Source of the DNA: Poteriospumella lacustris
Lineage: Eukaryota; Sar; Chrysophyceae; Chromulinales; Dinobryaceae
DNA: 64,000 nucleotides
Assembly: GCA_008000375.1 (NCBI GenBank)
Contig: SMOI01000089.1
Location: 51,850-115,849, forward strand
Reading direction: 5' to 3'
A program made the position numbers and the translations under genes. Every line of letters starts with the position of its first letter. Position 1 is the stretch's first letter. Shown piece after piece: positions 53,900-64,000 of the stretch. The notes beneath the pieces are model-generated. The model was not told where the DNA came from, ran no database searches, and saw only the letters and a list, made by a program, of their open reading frames with translations.

Positions 53900-55890
53900 G
53901 AGCGATGACGAAAACCACTTCGACCACTGCCACGACCAGCTGGTTACCCGACAAAGTAAGGCAGAGGACAGGGTAGCAAACCAAGCAAGTGAAAGAGATC
54001 GACCGAACGAGTGACTGACGATCAACTGCAAGCTACTGCGGAGGGAACATAGGGCGCGAGGAGTTGACCTCGGGCGGTCTAACCCTATGCATACGCCAAC
54101 GGTCGTACCCCCTCCCCCATGCGCCAAAAAAAGACAAACTGGCGCAGGCGGGGGAGGGGGCTTTATTGATTGTGCGGCGACAGACGATGCGGAGCTAGAC
54201 CGACGACGACAACGACATCCAAAGCGTGCGAGGGTGCCGCGAGGGGAACCCATCAACACATCAATAAATTATCATAAGAGCAGAACATGTGAGAGACAAC
54301 CTTTGTCGCAATGAAAACTACTTCATCGTCAACGAAAACTTCAACGTCAATGAAAACTTCAACGTCAATGAGCAACGTGTGTGTGTGGAGGCGGGGCGGG
54401 GGCAGCCAAGCGACGATCTCCCCGGAGGCGGCTGAAACATCGATTGAGGGGGGGGGGACGAAAAGGAGGGTAACATATCATAGAGGAGAGACAGGGTAAT
54501 GTACCACAGAGAGAACAGCGACAAGGTCAGTGACTGGTAAGTGGAATTCAGCGGTAAGCAGTGGGTAAGCATTTGCTGACATCCGTGCCCTGCCCCCTCC
54601 TTCCCAGCGTCTTAAGCGTGAGACGAGGGAGGAGGGGGTTGCTGGCCAATACGGGTAGCGCTGACAACGTGTAACACAAAACAAAAACAAACCCCACGAC
54701 CACGCAGCGTGGGGAAGGTGCACGGAGGAGGAGATGGGACAGAGAAGAACAACGACGAACGAGAGGAGAGAGGGAGGGGGCAGGGGGCGAATGAGACGAG
54801 AGAGGGGAAGCGATAAACGATGCCAGAGAGACAGACAGACAGCCAGGCACCCTCCGACGTGCTCTATAGATTGGGGGGGGGGATAAAGTACAGTACAATG
54901 CAGCACAAGTATCGTCAGCGCAGACGAAACACAAGCACAGAGAAGATACACGCAGCAGCGATGATGATACACGATGGCACACGATGGCACACGATGGGGG
55001 TCGCCTTGCACCTCGCCGCCGAGTACCGTCACACCGTGTGTGCGTGGAGGAGCACAACCGCACACACTAACACACACAGTATACGGCGACGGGGATTGGG
55101 GGAGACCATCGAGCCATAACGAACAAACGAACAAACAACCGCGAACGAATAGGTGGCGGGGGGTACCTGCATCACAACTAACGATGATGACGAACAAACC
55201 AAGAGGCGGTGGTGGAGATATGGGGGAAAGGGGTAGGGAGGGGAGGGGAGGTGAATGACACGATGACGTGAGTGTGAACGACGATAGACAAACTACTCAC
55301 GATCGATCGATCATTCTGGTAGGAACATGACCAATGTGTGTGGGGAAACAGAGAAACATTCACAATGTGTGTGTGGGGGGGGCGAATAGAAACGGGTAGG
55401 AAAGAGACGGAAGATGACCGTGGAGGGGTGGGGGGAGGGGGCAAGAGGCGAGGTGGGTGCAAGAGGGAAACGGAAGGGAGGAGTGAGGACGACTTAATGA
55501 TGGATGACAGAACGAGATGGAGAAGGAGAACGAGAAGGAGACGAGGAAGGGGGAAGCGAGGCGAACCCCGGGGACGTTCACCGCCATTGGGGCGGGCAAG
55601 ATGCCCCCCCCCCCCCGGAGAGATACAGTGTCACACAAACAAGCGCACGTGTATCCCCGAGTGGCGAAGGCCACGCCTCCACCCTCCGGTGATACACTAC
55701 AATAACCCCCAAACGAATCGCAACGAATCGTAACGCATCGTAACGAACGGGAGGCACTAAAAATGAGAACGAACTGAACAGCCACAGCGAATCAAACAAC
55801 GAACAGTTCACCTGCCTCACTTCCACCCATACGAAGAGGTGCAGAGGAGAGAGAGCGCTTTGAGGGAGAGACATGACAAGCCAAGAAGGA

Positions 55891-55924
55891 GGAGAGCAGG
55901 AGAGAGCAGGAGAGAGCAGGAGAG
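55891..55924 (+). repeat. Tandem 10-bp AGAGAGCAGG units
   Basis: Three to four consecutive copies of the 10-mer AGAGAGCAGG within the purine-rich region. Typical slippage product; no function is claimed. Confidence 0.85.
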
Positions 55925-56486
55925 AAATGGGGCGGGTCCACCAAGGGGAAAGGGGGTGTGAATAAACTACCCTGATTGTGCGAAATGGGAGAACACCAAC
56001 AGAACGAATCCAGGAACGACGGCAGAACGAATGAACGAACGAATGAACGTAGACAGAACGAGCGAAGGTGGACGCGAAAAAGGAACAAATAGTGGACGCC
56101 AAGCTAGACAGTGGAAGGTGGGGGGAGAGAGAGAGCGCGCGTAGAGAGCACCCCCGTTTAGGGTGGGGGGAACAGAGAAAGACAGAGGAGAGGACAAGGA
56201 CACACACGCACTCGCACAAGCACAAGCACACGAACTGCTTTCGTCGTAGTGCACCACCACGAAGACAACGCGTACGGTCCTCCGGTCCGCATACAGGCTC
56301 TCCAAACTCAATAATTGGCGAGGAGGGGGGTAACGTGTAACGTGCAAGTGTTCATACGTACAGTGTACATACGCACAGTGAAGAGTGACCAAGAAGGAGA
56401 TAGAGAGGGAGGAGGAAGAGGAGGGAAGGGGGCGAGAAAAACAAGAAGCAATTCCAACGAGAACACAACGAACAGAACAGAATACA

Positions 56487-56511
56487 TCATCATGATCATC
56501 ATCATCATCAA
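56487..56511 (+). repeat. ATC/CAT microsatellite
   Basis: A run of ATC triplets with a single interruption (CATCATCATGATCATCATCATC). Non-coding context. Confidence 0.8.
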
Positions 56512-57387
56512 GATGAAGAAAGAACGTCAGCGAGCCAGTATTGAATCAAACAAAACCAACCAATCAATGACTAGGTGACAACGAACCACAGACAGAGGCG
56601 GAACAGGCTGACGAGGCTGACGAGACTGCAGAGGAGAGAGACGGGGCAAGTAATTTCGAACGAATAGCGCGAATGGCGTGAAGCGGGCAGGTAAAAGGAG
56701 AGAAGGGGGGGACAGCGAACACTGAAGCGAGTGAACAGTGATGCACGCACAACGAAACCCCGTGCACCACAGGCCACCATCGCACTCCCCGAAACATGTT
56801 AAAAATCCAAACAAACAAACAAACAAAGAAAGAAAGAAAGCAACCATCGATGTCCGGTACAAAACGATCAAACAGCAACCAATCCAACGATACACTGCAC
56901 ACGTCGCCCGCCGTGTGGGACGGGGGGTCAATGACAAAAAAAGGATTAGTAAAGCAGCATCATCGGCGGCGGTGGCGGCGGCGTCTCCAGTGTTGTTGAC
57001 ACAGGACGGGGACCGCCCCGACGAAGAAAATAGATAACTGTGGACGGTGTCTATAGCATATATGGGATATGTGTGTGTGGTGTGTTGTGTTTGGGGCGAT
57101 GACAGTCAACAATATCAATATCAATATGAGAACCAGAGCGAAGACGACGAGGACAGCAGACAGGAGGATACGTCAGAGGGGGGTGGATGAGAGCAGAGAA
57201 GCCACTTGTTGTACTGCGGATTGAAAGAACCAATAGAAAAACCAAACAGAACCAATGAACTAACCAGTGAAGCTAACGAGCGAGTAACCAGGGCCTAATG
57301 AGTGTTATTGTGGGGCCACTGTCAATAGACGGCTGTGCCCCAACGGAAGAAATAGGGAAGCGAGCGAGGAAGAGGACCACAATCAAC

Positions 57388-59574
57388 TTACGCGGCGTCC
57401 GATACAGCAGTCGCTTCCGATGTCGATGGCTCGTCAGAACACAACGCATCTCCTGGTTCAGGAGGAACGATCGACACCTCGTCGAACAGAGATTCAAAAT
57501 CGGCGCCATTGTGATCGAGTGGACGCGGCTGATGATACACGCCACGAGGAGTGGGAACGTCGTGTACCGGTACGGTCAGATCCGGCGCCGAATCAACCAG
57601 CTTGGCATCCGCCTGTCCATAGAACGACGAGTGTGCAGAAGGTGACAAGAGATCCGGACGCTGCGAGAGATACGAGGGCGGCAGAGAGGATGCCCTGGTG
57701 GCCGCGGCAGGAAGAGGAGGAGGCTGAACGTGAGATGCCTGCCAATCATCCATGGACACCGTCGATGCGGACAACGAATCCAACGGAAACAGGGACGACG
57801 ATGACGCCGATGTCGCTTCGGCAACCGTGGGCAGCACTGAGAAACCGGAGGAAGGTGCAGCGACTCTGGGCGAGACGACGCCTATCGGTGCGGTAGACGA
57901 CAAACTCGGGGAGGAAGGACGATGAAACAACATCGTCGACGGGTGGTTGTGCGTCCACGAGGCGGTGGGTGTCACCGCGCTGGTCATCGTTTGACGGGGC
58001 GATCGGTTCTCTGGTTCTGGTGGCCGAACCTGATAATAGGAGGAGGCCGTTGGGGACGAGGTTGCCGCGGGTGGTACAGGAGGATGCGTTACCAACGACG
58101 TGTACTGACGCATCCCACCGGGTGCCTGTGCATCATGGGAGTTCGACGACGACGCTCGTGAGCCAGCAGCAGTGCCGTACAGTTCACGACCTTGCACCGG
58201 CGCAGCCGGTGGGTAATGATACAAATCTCGACCAGGTACCGAAGGAGATGTAAACGAATAGCTGGCGGCGGGGACAGCGGACGCAGATTGGGCTTTCGAC
58301 AACTGCAATAACTGTTGCGGATTGAGAAGGACGGGGGTCGCCAAGGATCGATCGGATGCTGTCGATTGATGCCCCGAACGCATAGGCGCCATCGGATGCG
58401 AAGCAGCGACGTATCCCGACGCATTCGAAGTCGCATGCGGATGACGATTGGACGATGATGATGACAGTGAAGATGCGTGGTGTTTGAACGGGTGGCCAGA
58501 GGAAGGTGGGATTCGTCCATGCGACATTGCCATGTTGACCGGTACCGTAGATTGAAGCATCAAGGTATGAATAGGCGAAGGTCGCGCCGCCTGCGATGGC
58601 GTGGCGGTCGACAGAAGGCTCATGGAAGCAGACAGACCACGTTCATACGCCATATCGGAAGCAGCGGCGTGAGAGGCTTGTTGTGATGCCACTTTCTCAA
58701 AGCGTTTGAAGAAGGCGGATGGATTGGGCGTTTGTTGGCGTTTGATCACGCCCGACATTCCTTGCAGTTCTTTCAGCATTTGCTCCGCTTTGTATGACAA
58801 ACAACATTCGAAGAAAACCGATTCCACGGGCACATTTTTCAGCGCGTAGATCGCGCGCAACGCCGCATGCACATCCACAAAATACACAAAGGCATAGCCA
58901 GTCACTTGTGGTGGTTGATGAGAGCACAAATGTCGTTTCACGGACACATCGGGTACCGTTCCAAAGGGAAGAAAGACCGATTCCAAGAATTCTTCGGTCA
59001 CTTTCATGGTCACGTTCGGCGTGAGGAAATTCACGTGCACTTGAATCCAATTCGAAGCATCCGGTTGATCAATGATCCTTTGATTGGTCCAATTCACCCT
59101 GTTCAGTTCACATAGAACGATATTATTACACATTACTCGCAGGGTTAGATTGATAAAAAAGCAAAGAGAAACTTACTTAATATGACGACCCATGAATTTA
59201 CGCCCGCTCACTTCTTGAATGGCCCGATGGGCGTCAGCTTCATTCACAAATTCGAGAAACCCATGCATCAAACTGTCCCCGTGACGCCCACGTTTAATTT
59301 CCAACGTTTCAATGGGACCAAAACGTGAAAAAATATTGACCAATTCCAGTTCCGTGCAGAAGAAGGACAAATCGCCAACAAATAACGATTTTGACGACGA
59401 TGATGGTGCAGAAATTGTTGATCGATTGTTCCCATGATGGAAAAACGGAGTGGGGAATGAGGAAGGCATAGATTGATTCTGGGTCGATTGAAGAGAAGAA
59501 GAGTTCACTGGATTTGAATTTGGATGACGATTTGAGCCGCTTCGTTGACTGTGCTGGGGTTGATGATGATGCAT
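57388..59574 (-). CDS. RNA-binding protein with two RRM domains and Ser/Pro-rich tail
   Basis: Exon 1 is 59574-59177, a 78-bp intron (GTAAGT...AACAG) follows, and exon 2 is 59098-57388; 702 residues. RRM1 (about 63-135) has RNP2 L-F-V-G-D-L and RNP1-like R-G-R-H-G-D-S-L-M-H-G-F-L-E-F. RRM2 (about 150-228) has I-Q-V-H-V-N-F and G-Y-A-F-V-Y-F-V-D. The rest is a Ser/Pro/Ala/His-rich disordered tail. Target RNA is unknown. The called stop is TAA inside CGCGTAAGTTG, which is also a perfect 5' splice site, so some transcripts may continue into downstream exons. A close paralogue starts at 63497 on the other strand with the same exon-intron junction in RRM1. Confidence 0.85.
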
Positions 59575-60131
59575 CTTTTACTGGCTAATCCATCAACGGG
59601 TTGTCGTATATGCTCTCAGAGTTCTATTTCAGAACAATCCTATTTCATGGAAATCGAGTTCTGTGTATAATAAAGTCACTGGCGAGCCCCATTGGCCAGC
59701 TTTTGACCAACAGATTTTACTTCCACATTGGTTTGAGTGGGCCCTGTGAGTGAGGGGGTGAGAGGCGAGTTTTGATCGGCCAAGGAAAAAAGGACGATCA
59801 AATCCGCAGCATTTCCAAGCACGTCTCTGCGATACACCGACAAGCTTTGTATACGTCGGTCACACAAAAGGGGGACGTTTCCTCGGGTTCCCGGTTTGTG
59901 GCGCCGACGAAGTGCAGCATCATTTCTGTCGTCAAGTATAGCGTTGAAAGATGGACGGCGGCACCTCACTGCTGCACCTCCAACTCTCGTCGATCGGTGG
60001 ATCGATCGATCGATGTGATAATCCTTTGGTAGAACAGGAGCACAATATCTTTTAGAGGAAGCCCAAAGAGCATCCAAAGTGCATCCCTCCTTTTGACAGA
60101 GTATTATATACTTATTTGATTCACAACAACA
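59575..60131. promoter_or_regulatory. Divergent upstream region of RRM gene and GST-like gene
   Basis: About 0.56 kb between two start codons transcribed outward. A direct GATCGATC-rich patch lies at about 59992-60015. A TATTATATA-like AT stretch lies at about 60102-60112, some 20 bases before the GST ATG. No gene is supported inside. Confidence 0.4.
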
Positions 60132-61124
60132 ATGAAATCGGTACTTCCATGGGTAGCAAAGACCTTTACGCCCAACTACTTCAAGTTGGCCAAAGATCAA
60201 CAAGCCATTCAAATGGTCACTATTTCCTTTTCACATTATTGTGAACTCGCCGTGTGGGCACTTGAGAAAGGAGGAAAGAAGTTGGTCGAGCATGATTACG
60301 CTCCAGGACAGCATGCCTTGCCCGCGATGCGTATTCGTGTTTATGATCGTGAGCGTCATTTCTCGCAATCATCGCGTCTTATGGGTGTAAAAGAAAAAGA
60401 AACTCTAGAGAATGTTGGCGTACAATTGACTGAAGAAGAAAGAAAGAAATCCAAGCGAAGAGATGCGGCGGCCAGAGCCACCGCAGTTCCTGTGGCGGTG
60501 CTTCCCGATGGACGAGTATTGACGGACAGCTGGGAATTGGCCGAATATTCTGGTCTTCCTTCGATTCCACCTGATTTGAAGGTGCTTTTAGACAATGAAC
60601 TGGGTCCTTTGAATCGTCAAGCGGTGTATAGTATCATGCTGAAACCGGCTAACATTCAACACTTCCATCGATTGTGTACGACCAATCGACAGTGGTTGTT
60701 TCGGTCCTTTTGGCACGCATATCTTGGGAACTATGTGGTCAAGATCATGAAAAAGGTATTCCGCCCATTCGATGAAGCAGAGGTGACGAAGTGCAAAGGG
60801 TCGTTGCAGCAGACGTTCGACAAACTCGATCGTCTTGTTGCCGAACGAAAGGGTACCTATCTACTTGGTGATAAGCTATCTCTGGCCGACATTGCCCTGG
60901 CATCGTTGGCAGCCCCCATTTTACTCCCACCGCTATACTGTGGCGGGAAATACACCGCCCAATTTCAAGAGCTATACCTCTCGGACCCCGACGCCCGAGC
61001 AGAAATCGATAAATGGCGAAGCACGATCACTGGACAATATGTGATGAAGCTGTATGCTGATCACCGGACCAACAGCTGCGACGACGTGCCGTTTCTCGAA
61101 GCTGTTGCTCTTATGTGCGACTAG
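60132..61124 (+). CDS. Glutathione S-transferase-like protein with insertion
   Basis: Single exon, 330 residues. The thioredoxin-fold half shows S-H-Y-C-E-L-A-V-W-A-L-E near residue 34 (Ser/Cys at the usual catalytic position) and a later V-P-V-A-V-L-P-D-G-R-V-L-T-D-S-W-E-L-A-E-Y (about 116-137), the cis-Pro and Ser glutathione-binding strand. Between them about 50 residues, rich in Lys, Arg and Glu, are inserted. The helical C-terminal half has the N-capping motif in L-L-G-D-K-L-S-L-A-D-I-A-L-A-S (about 243-257). At 330 residues it is roughly 100 longer than a typical GST. Activity could be transferase or structural. No targeting signal is obvious. Confidence 0.85.
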   Translation: MKSVLPWVAKTFTPNYFKLAKDQQAIQMVTISFSHYCELAVWALEKGGKKLVEHDYAPGQHALPAMRIRVYDRERHFSQSSRLMGVKEKETLENVGVQLTEEERKKSKRRDAAARATAVPVAVLPDGRVLTDSWELAEYSGLPSIPPDLKVLLDNELGPLNRQAVYSIMLKPANIQHFHRLCTTNRQWLFRSFWHAYLGNYVVKIMKKVFRPFDEAEVTKCKGSLQQTFDKLDRLVAERKGTYLLGDKLSLADIALASLAAPILLPPLYCGGKYTAQFQELYLSDPDARAEIDKWRSTITGQYVMKLYADHRTNSCDDVPFLEAVALMCD

Positions 61125-61550
61125 CAAGGGCAAAGCCTCCCGGAGATACTCTCAAGAGGAGAGAGGGTGCACCTTGATGCATTACAGCGTCAGAAGGTGT
61201 CCAGTTGCCGCCACAGCAGCGTCATGTTGTCGCCCAGCATCTGCACCGTCGTCACCACCGCACACAGCACTGGTTAACGCCCGCGGTAGAGTGGGGAAGA
61301 ATAGTAGTCTATCCCACTTGCAGTGGGGGCTTCCCCGTGTGCACGCCATGTAACTGGTACTGTGACCATTGGTACTAAACCATTTCGACATTTCACATGG
61401 ACACGGTGATGTTACTATTTATGCAATAATTGCTGTTGTACATGGACTTTCCAAAATGGCATTTACAGTAAAAGTGCAGCTTGTTTGGGAGAGTACGGTT
61501 TGAATAACTCGTATCTCCCTCACGTACATGATTGGAAGCAAGTAGGCGAC
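61125..61550. other. Intergenic between convergent GST-like and Fic genes
   Basis: About 0.43 kb of 3' flanks. Short frames on both strands are unsupported. Confidence 0.5.
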
Positions 61551-62795
61551 CTACGTGCAATATTGTCGGCTGCTACTGCTAGATTCTGTCGACGACCTTC
61601 GCAATCGAGGGACGGATAGTCTCGATGGCAGCGCAGTTGCTGCTGGCAAGGATTCCAGGTAGGTCGTTCCTCGGTCCATAGATTGATACAAAAAGCTGGC
61701 CAACAGTGTCAGATCGCTTTCTCGATCCGCTAGGTGTAGTGCGGCAAAGTAGTCGGATTTGTATTTCGACGTCACCACAATGGGTGGGAGGTCGTGCTTG
61801 CACAGAGGGACTGACGCCAAAATGCGGGAAATACGACCGTTCCCGTCCTCAAAGGGATGAATTCGACAGAACGCCCATTGCATCCAGGCAGCCTTCACAA
61901 AAGGATCAACCGTTTCATCGCACATAATACGACGAGCTCCCTCGCAATAGCGCTCCATTTCTTGTGCGATATCGCTGTGATGGCAAAATTGCACGACGTC
62001 CTTTCCGTTGTTGTGAAACGTCAAACATGCCACCTCACGAAATGCGCCCGCGCGAATAACTCTGATAACGTTAAAGCCATCTTCCATTTGTTCTTCCTCA
62101 AAGTTATCATTGAGCAACTGTGTACGGTGCAGGCCCTTGATGAACTCGGGCGTAAACCGCGTGGGGTCGTCAAGTATCGATGAAATCTGCGTCAAACACT
62201 GCCGAGTATTGTCCAGGATTCGCAGGATTTGCCTTTTGTTCTTTACTCGACTGTGCAGCGATATCCTATCAATGGAATTTGCATAAAATCCTTGACGGAT
62301 CAAGCGAGGCCAAGAATGTTCTTCGATTCGGAAGACTCCTTCTAGATCGTTGGTAGAAATACACACCAGACGAACATATTCCTCTGTCGCAGATGCTTCT
62401 TGGCTGCACATGTTCGTCCATTTTGTCTTGACGTTCAGAAGTCGTTCCATCGAGATGAGGTCTCCAGGGCAACCCACAGGAGTGACAAATAAGAAGGTGC
62501 TTACTTCGCCTACGGTTTGGTGGTAAGCTTCATCTGCCTTCGCTTCCTCAGTGAGAATTTCATCAAAGTGACGAAGAAGACACTGAAGTTGAGCATCATC
62601 TTCGAGGACCTCCGCCAATCTTAAAAGCAACTGCTGCGAAATACCGAGATCTCCTAACCAAAAGAGAGATTCTGCAACCACAAGAAAAACGGCTGGCCAA
62701 TGTTGAGGAGATTTCGCTTCCGTTATCGGAAACAATTGCATATACCGTTCCTTCGCTCCTATACATCGAAGATGACGCGGATACTGTCCCACCAT
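61551..62795 (-). CDS. Fic-domain protein (putative AMP transferase) with inhibitory-helix motif
   Basis: Single exon, 414 residues, ATG at 62795. The Fic signature H-P-F-E-D-G-N-G-R is complete at about residues 313-321, including the catalytic His. A T-x-x-x-E-G motif (T-N-D-L-E-G, about 148-153) lies upstream within a helical region, in the place where class II Fic proteins such as FICD carry their auto-inhibitory helix. Fic enzymes usually transfer AMP from ATP to Ser, Thr or Tyr of target proteins. The N-terminal 140 residues are helical and unassigned; no membrane segment is seen, unlike animal FICD, so the protein is probably cytosolic or nuclear. The C-terminus is Ser/Arg-rich. Target unknown. 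Confidence 0.85.
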   Translation of the reverse strand: MVGQYPRHLRCIGAKERYMQLFPITEAKSPQHWPAVFLVVAESLFWLGDLGISQQLLLRLAEVLEDDAQLQCLLRHFDEILTEEAKADEAYHQTVGEVSTFLFVTPVGCPGDLISMERLLNVKTKWTNMCSQEASATEEYVRLVCISTNDLEGVFRIEEHSWPRLIRQGFYANSIDRISLHSRVKNKRQILRILDNTRQCLTQISSILDDPTRFTPEFIKGLHRTQLLNDNFEEEQMEDGFNVIRVIRAGAFREVACLTFHNNGKDVVQFCHHSDIAQEMERYCEGARRIMCDETVDPFVKAAWMQWAFCRIHPFEDGNGRISRILASVPLCKHDLPPIVVTSKYKSDYFAALHLADRESDLTLLASFLYQSMDRGTTYLESLPAATALPSRLSVPRLRRSSTESSSSSRQYCT

Positions 62796-63496
62796 TAGCG
62801 CTTGGTCCCCTCACAACACCACATTCCATTCTTTTTCGTATTGCGCGGGCACTGGTGAACTGTTTATATCTAGAGAGGACAGGGAAAAGTCACCATTTTC
62901 GAAAAACGTTTGAGCTGCGGGGCTGAGCTCGGATGGTTCCATCATAATACTTCCTACCCCACGAAAGGCTAAACCAATATATGAGCGAATGTAATAATTA
63001 CTGTAGTTAGGTTACCTGTTTGATTGTGCAAGGTGACCTGAGAAGTTGGAGCCCCGTTGTTGTGCGCTTACCATATTTGTTTGCCGTTCAATTAGACGAC
63101 GATTGATTGACGATTCCACAATCAACCTGCAAAGATAGCTCGACGAGAAAATCCCAGATTAACACAGAATCCAAAGGGAGTTGTCCAGAAATCGCTGACG
63201 TTGCGTTTCGATCCGTTGCCCGGCCCTCGAATCGAATCTTGACCGGCCACTTGCGTACGGCACTGTTCACGTCAGCTGAACTCGCCAACTCCAACTCCTC
63301 GTTTTGTTCTTTCGCCCTGAACGGTCGTCACACAAACAAAACTATTTTCATCCTTTTCGACGAAAATTACCCTGCGACCCCGCTCTCTGTCTTGCAACTC
63401 AAACACTGTTTTTTCGAGTTTGTAAGATTTCCAACGTGTTTATTGTGACTTCTGATTATTATTCCAGCTACTTCAACTCTGAAACGATCCTCAACA
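62796..63496. promoter_or_regulatory. Divergent upstream region of Fic gene and second RRM gene
   Basis: About 0.7 kb between two starts transcribed outward. Frames at 63088-63294 (minus) and 63107-63448 (plus) overlap each other and show no motif. It should contain both promoters. Confidence 0.4.
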
Positions 63497-64000
63497 ATGT
63501 CGAACCCCGCGGCCTACAATTTTTATGAGCGCTCGAATGCCTCTTTCCTTCCTTCCCCCACATCTATTGCGATGCACTCCGGGTTGCCCAGCCCGTACGG
63601 CTCTTACGGCAATGACTCCAGACGTCCTGGAGCTGGAACCCGCAAGCCATGTGCACTGTTTGTTGGCGACCTGTCTTTTTTCTGCACGGAAATGGATCTT
63701 GCTCAGCTGTTCTCTCCTTTTGGCCCTATTGACAATCTGGAAATCAAGCGTGGTCGTCATGGTGACAGCTTGATGCATGGTTTCGTCGAATTTGTGCACG
63801 ATTCGGACGCTTCGCGTGCGATCCAAGCGTTGGACAACCGCAAGTTTATGGGCCGTCACATGCGGTAAGTGGATTATGTTGAAGTTGTCAATTTATTCAT
63901 GTTTCTGATGGTCGTCTGGTTCGCTTTCTGTAGTGTGTATTTCATCACGCACGAGAAGGTGGCACCTCGTCCTCAATCCGAGTCATGGGTCCAAGTTCAT
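63497..64000 (+). CDS. RRM RNA-binding protein, paralogue of the 57-59 kb gene; 3' end outside window
   Basis: Exon 1 is 63497-63864, a 69-bp intron (GTAAGT...CTGTAG) follows, and exon 2 begins at 63934 and runs off the window. RRM1 (about 50-125) has L-F-V-G-D-L-S-F-F-C-T-E and the same R-G-R-H-G-D-S-L-M-H-G-F stretch as the neighbouring paralogue. The junction M-G-R-H-M-R / V-Y-F lies at the same position and phase as in that gene. The visible end S-W-V-Q-V-H is the start of a second RRM. The N-terminal 45 residues are Ser/Pro/Tyr-rich and unlike those of the paralogue. Confidence 0.85.

Larger units (their letters stand above)
53900..57387. other. 3.5-kb purine-rich (plus strand) low-complexity region, no gene recognised
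   Basis: The plus strand is dominated by GA, GGGG, ACGAAC and CACACA motifs for about 3.5 kb, with several runs of 8 to 13 G or C and a tandem AGAGAGCAGG block at 55891-55924. On the minus strand this reads as CT-rich sequence whose open frames encode Leu/Ser/Cys/Phe-rich strings, an expected artefact of pyrimidine-rich DNA. It lies immediately downstream of the minus-strand RRM gene, so it could be an exceptionally long pyrimidine-rich 3' UTR, further introns of that gene, or a non-coding or chromosomal element. No TATA, tRNA or rRNA is seen. Confidence 0.5.

Noticed and set aside
54478-56937. Several long minus-strand frames encoding Leu/Ser/Cys/Phe-rich strings with hydrophobic stretches
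   Set aside because: Their composition follows from pyrimidine-rich DNA, they overlap one another in different frames, and they contain no motif; taken as artefacts of strand asymmetry.

Overview
The window is nuclear DNA from a protist-type eukaryote. Most genes carry short GT-AG introns (39 to 120 bp, 19 reconstructed here). Coding regions are rich in Gln, Ser and Gly low-complexity tracts. The gene set is wholly eukaryotic: UBTD-type ubiquitin-like protein, RPA3, a Tctex-type dynein light chain, a PHO84-type phosphate symporter, an SNF1/MARK-type kinase, RRM proteins and an RNF213-like giant ATPase. The dynein light chain and two coiled-coil proteins fit a flagellated cell. DUF285 (BspA-like) repeat proteins would suit a stramenopile or other alga-like protist, but I cannot fix the taxon from sequence alone.

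Layout. 1-3.4 kb: two DUF285 repeat genes on opposite strands; the first is cut by the window edge and its 3' end looks frameshifted. 3.6-12.5 kb: a large inverted segmental duplication. Its right arm is the C-terminal third of an 18.2-kb intronless gene (8287-26514, minus). That gene joins an RNF213-like core with a von Willebrand A domain to three CbxX/CfxQ-type AAA modules. Its left arm is a broken copy whose 5' end has been joined to a signal-peptide exon. 27-31.3 kb: UBTD homologue, DXD glycosyltransferase, RPA3. 31.9-36.4 kb: a divergent pair of coiled-coil genes. 37.3-47 kb: a Ser-rich acidic protein, a small secreted glycoprotein candidate, a MAPEG protein, a Tctex-type dynein light chain and a phosphate transporter with a giant low-complexity loop. 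47.9-51.8 kb: the polyQ-rich kinase. 51.8-57.4 kb: a gene-poor stretch, most of it strongly purine-rich on the plus strand. 57.4-64 kb: two RRM paralogues flanking a GST-like gene and a Fic-domain gene.

The most unusual object is the RNF213-like/triple-CbxX fusion together with its inverted, decaying partial copy. The two point tail to tail across a 0.64-kb spacer, so convergent transcripts from them would be complementary over more than 3.5 kb. I see no rRNA or CRISPR; a tRNA was looked for by eye only and none was recognised.
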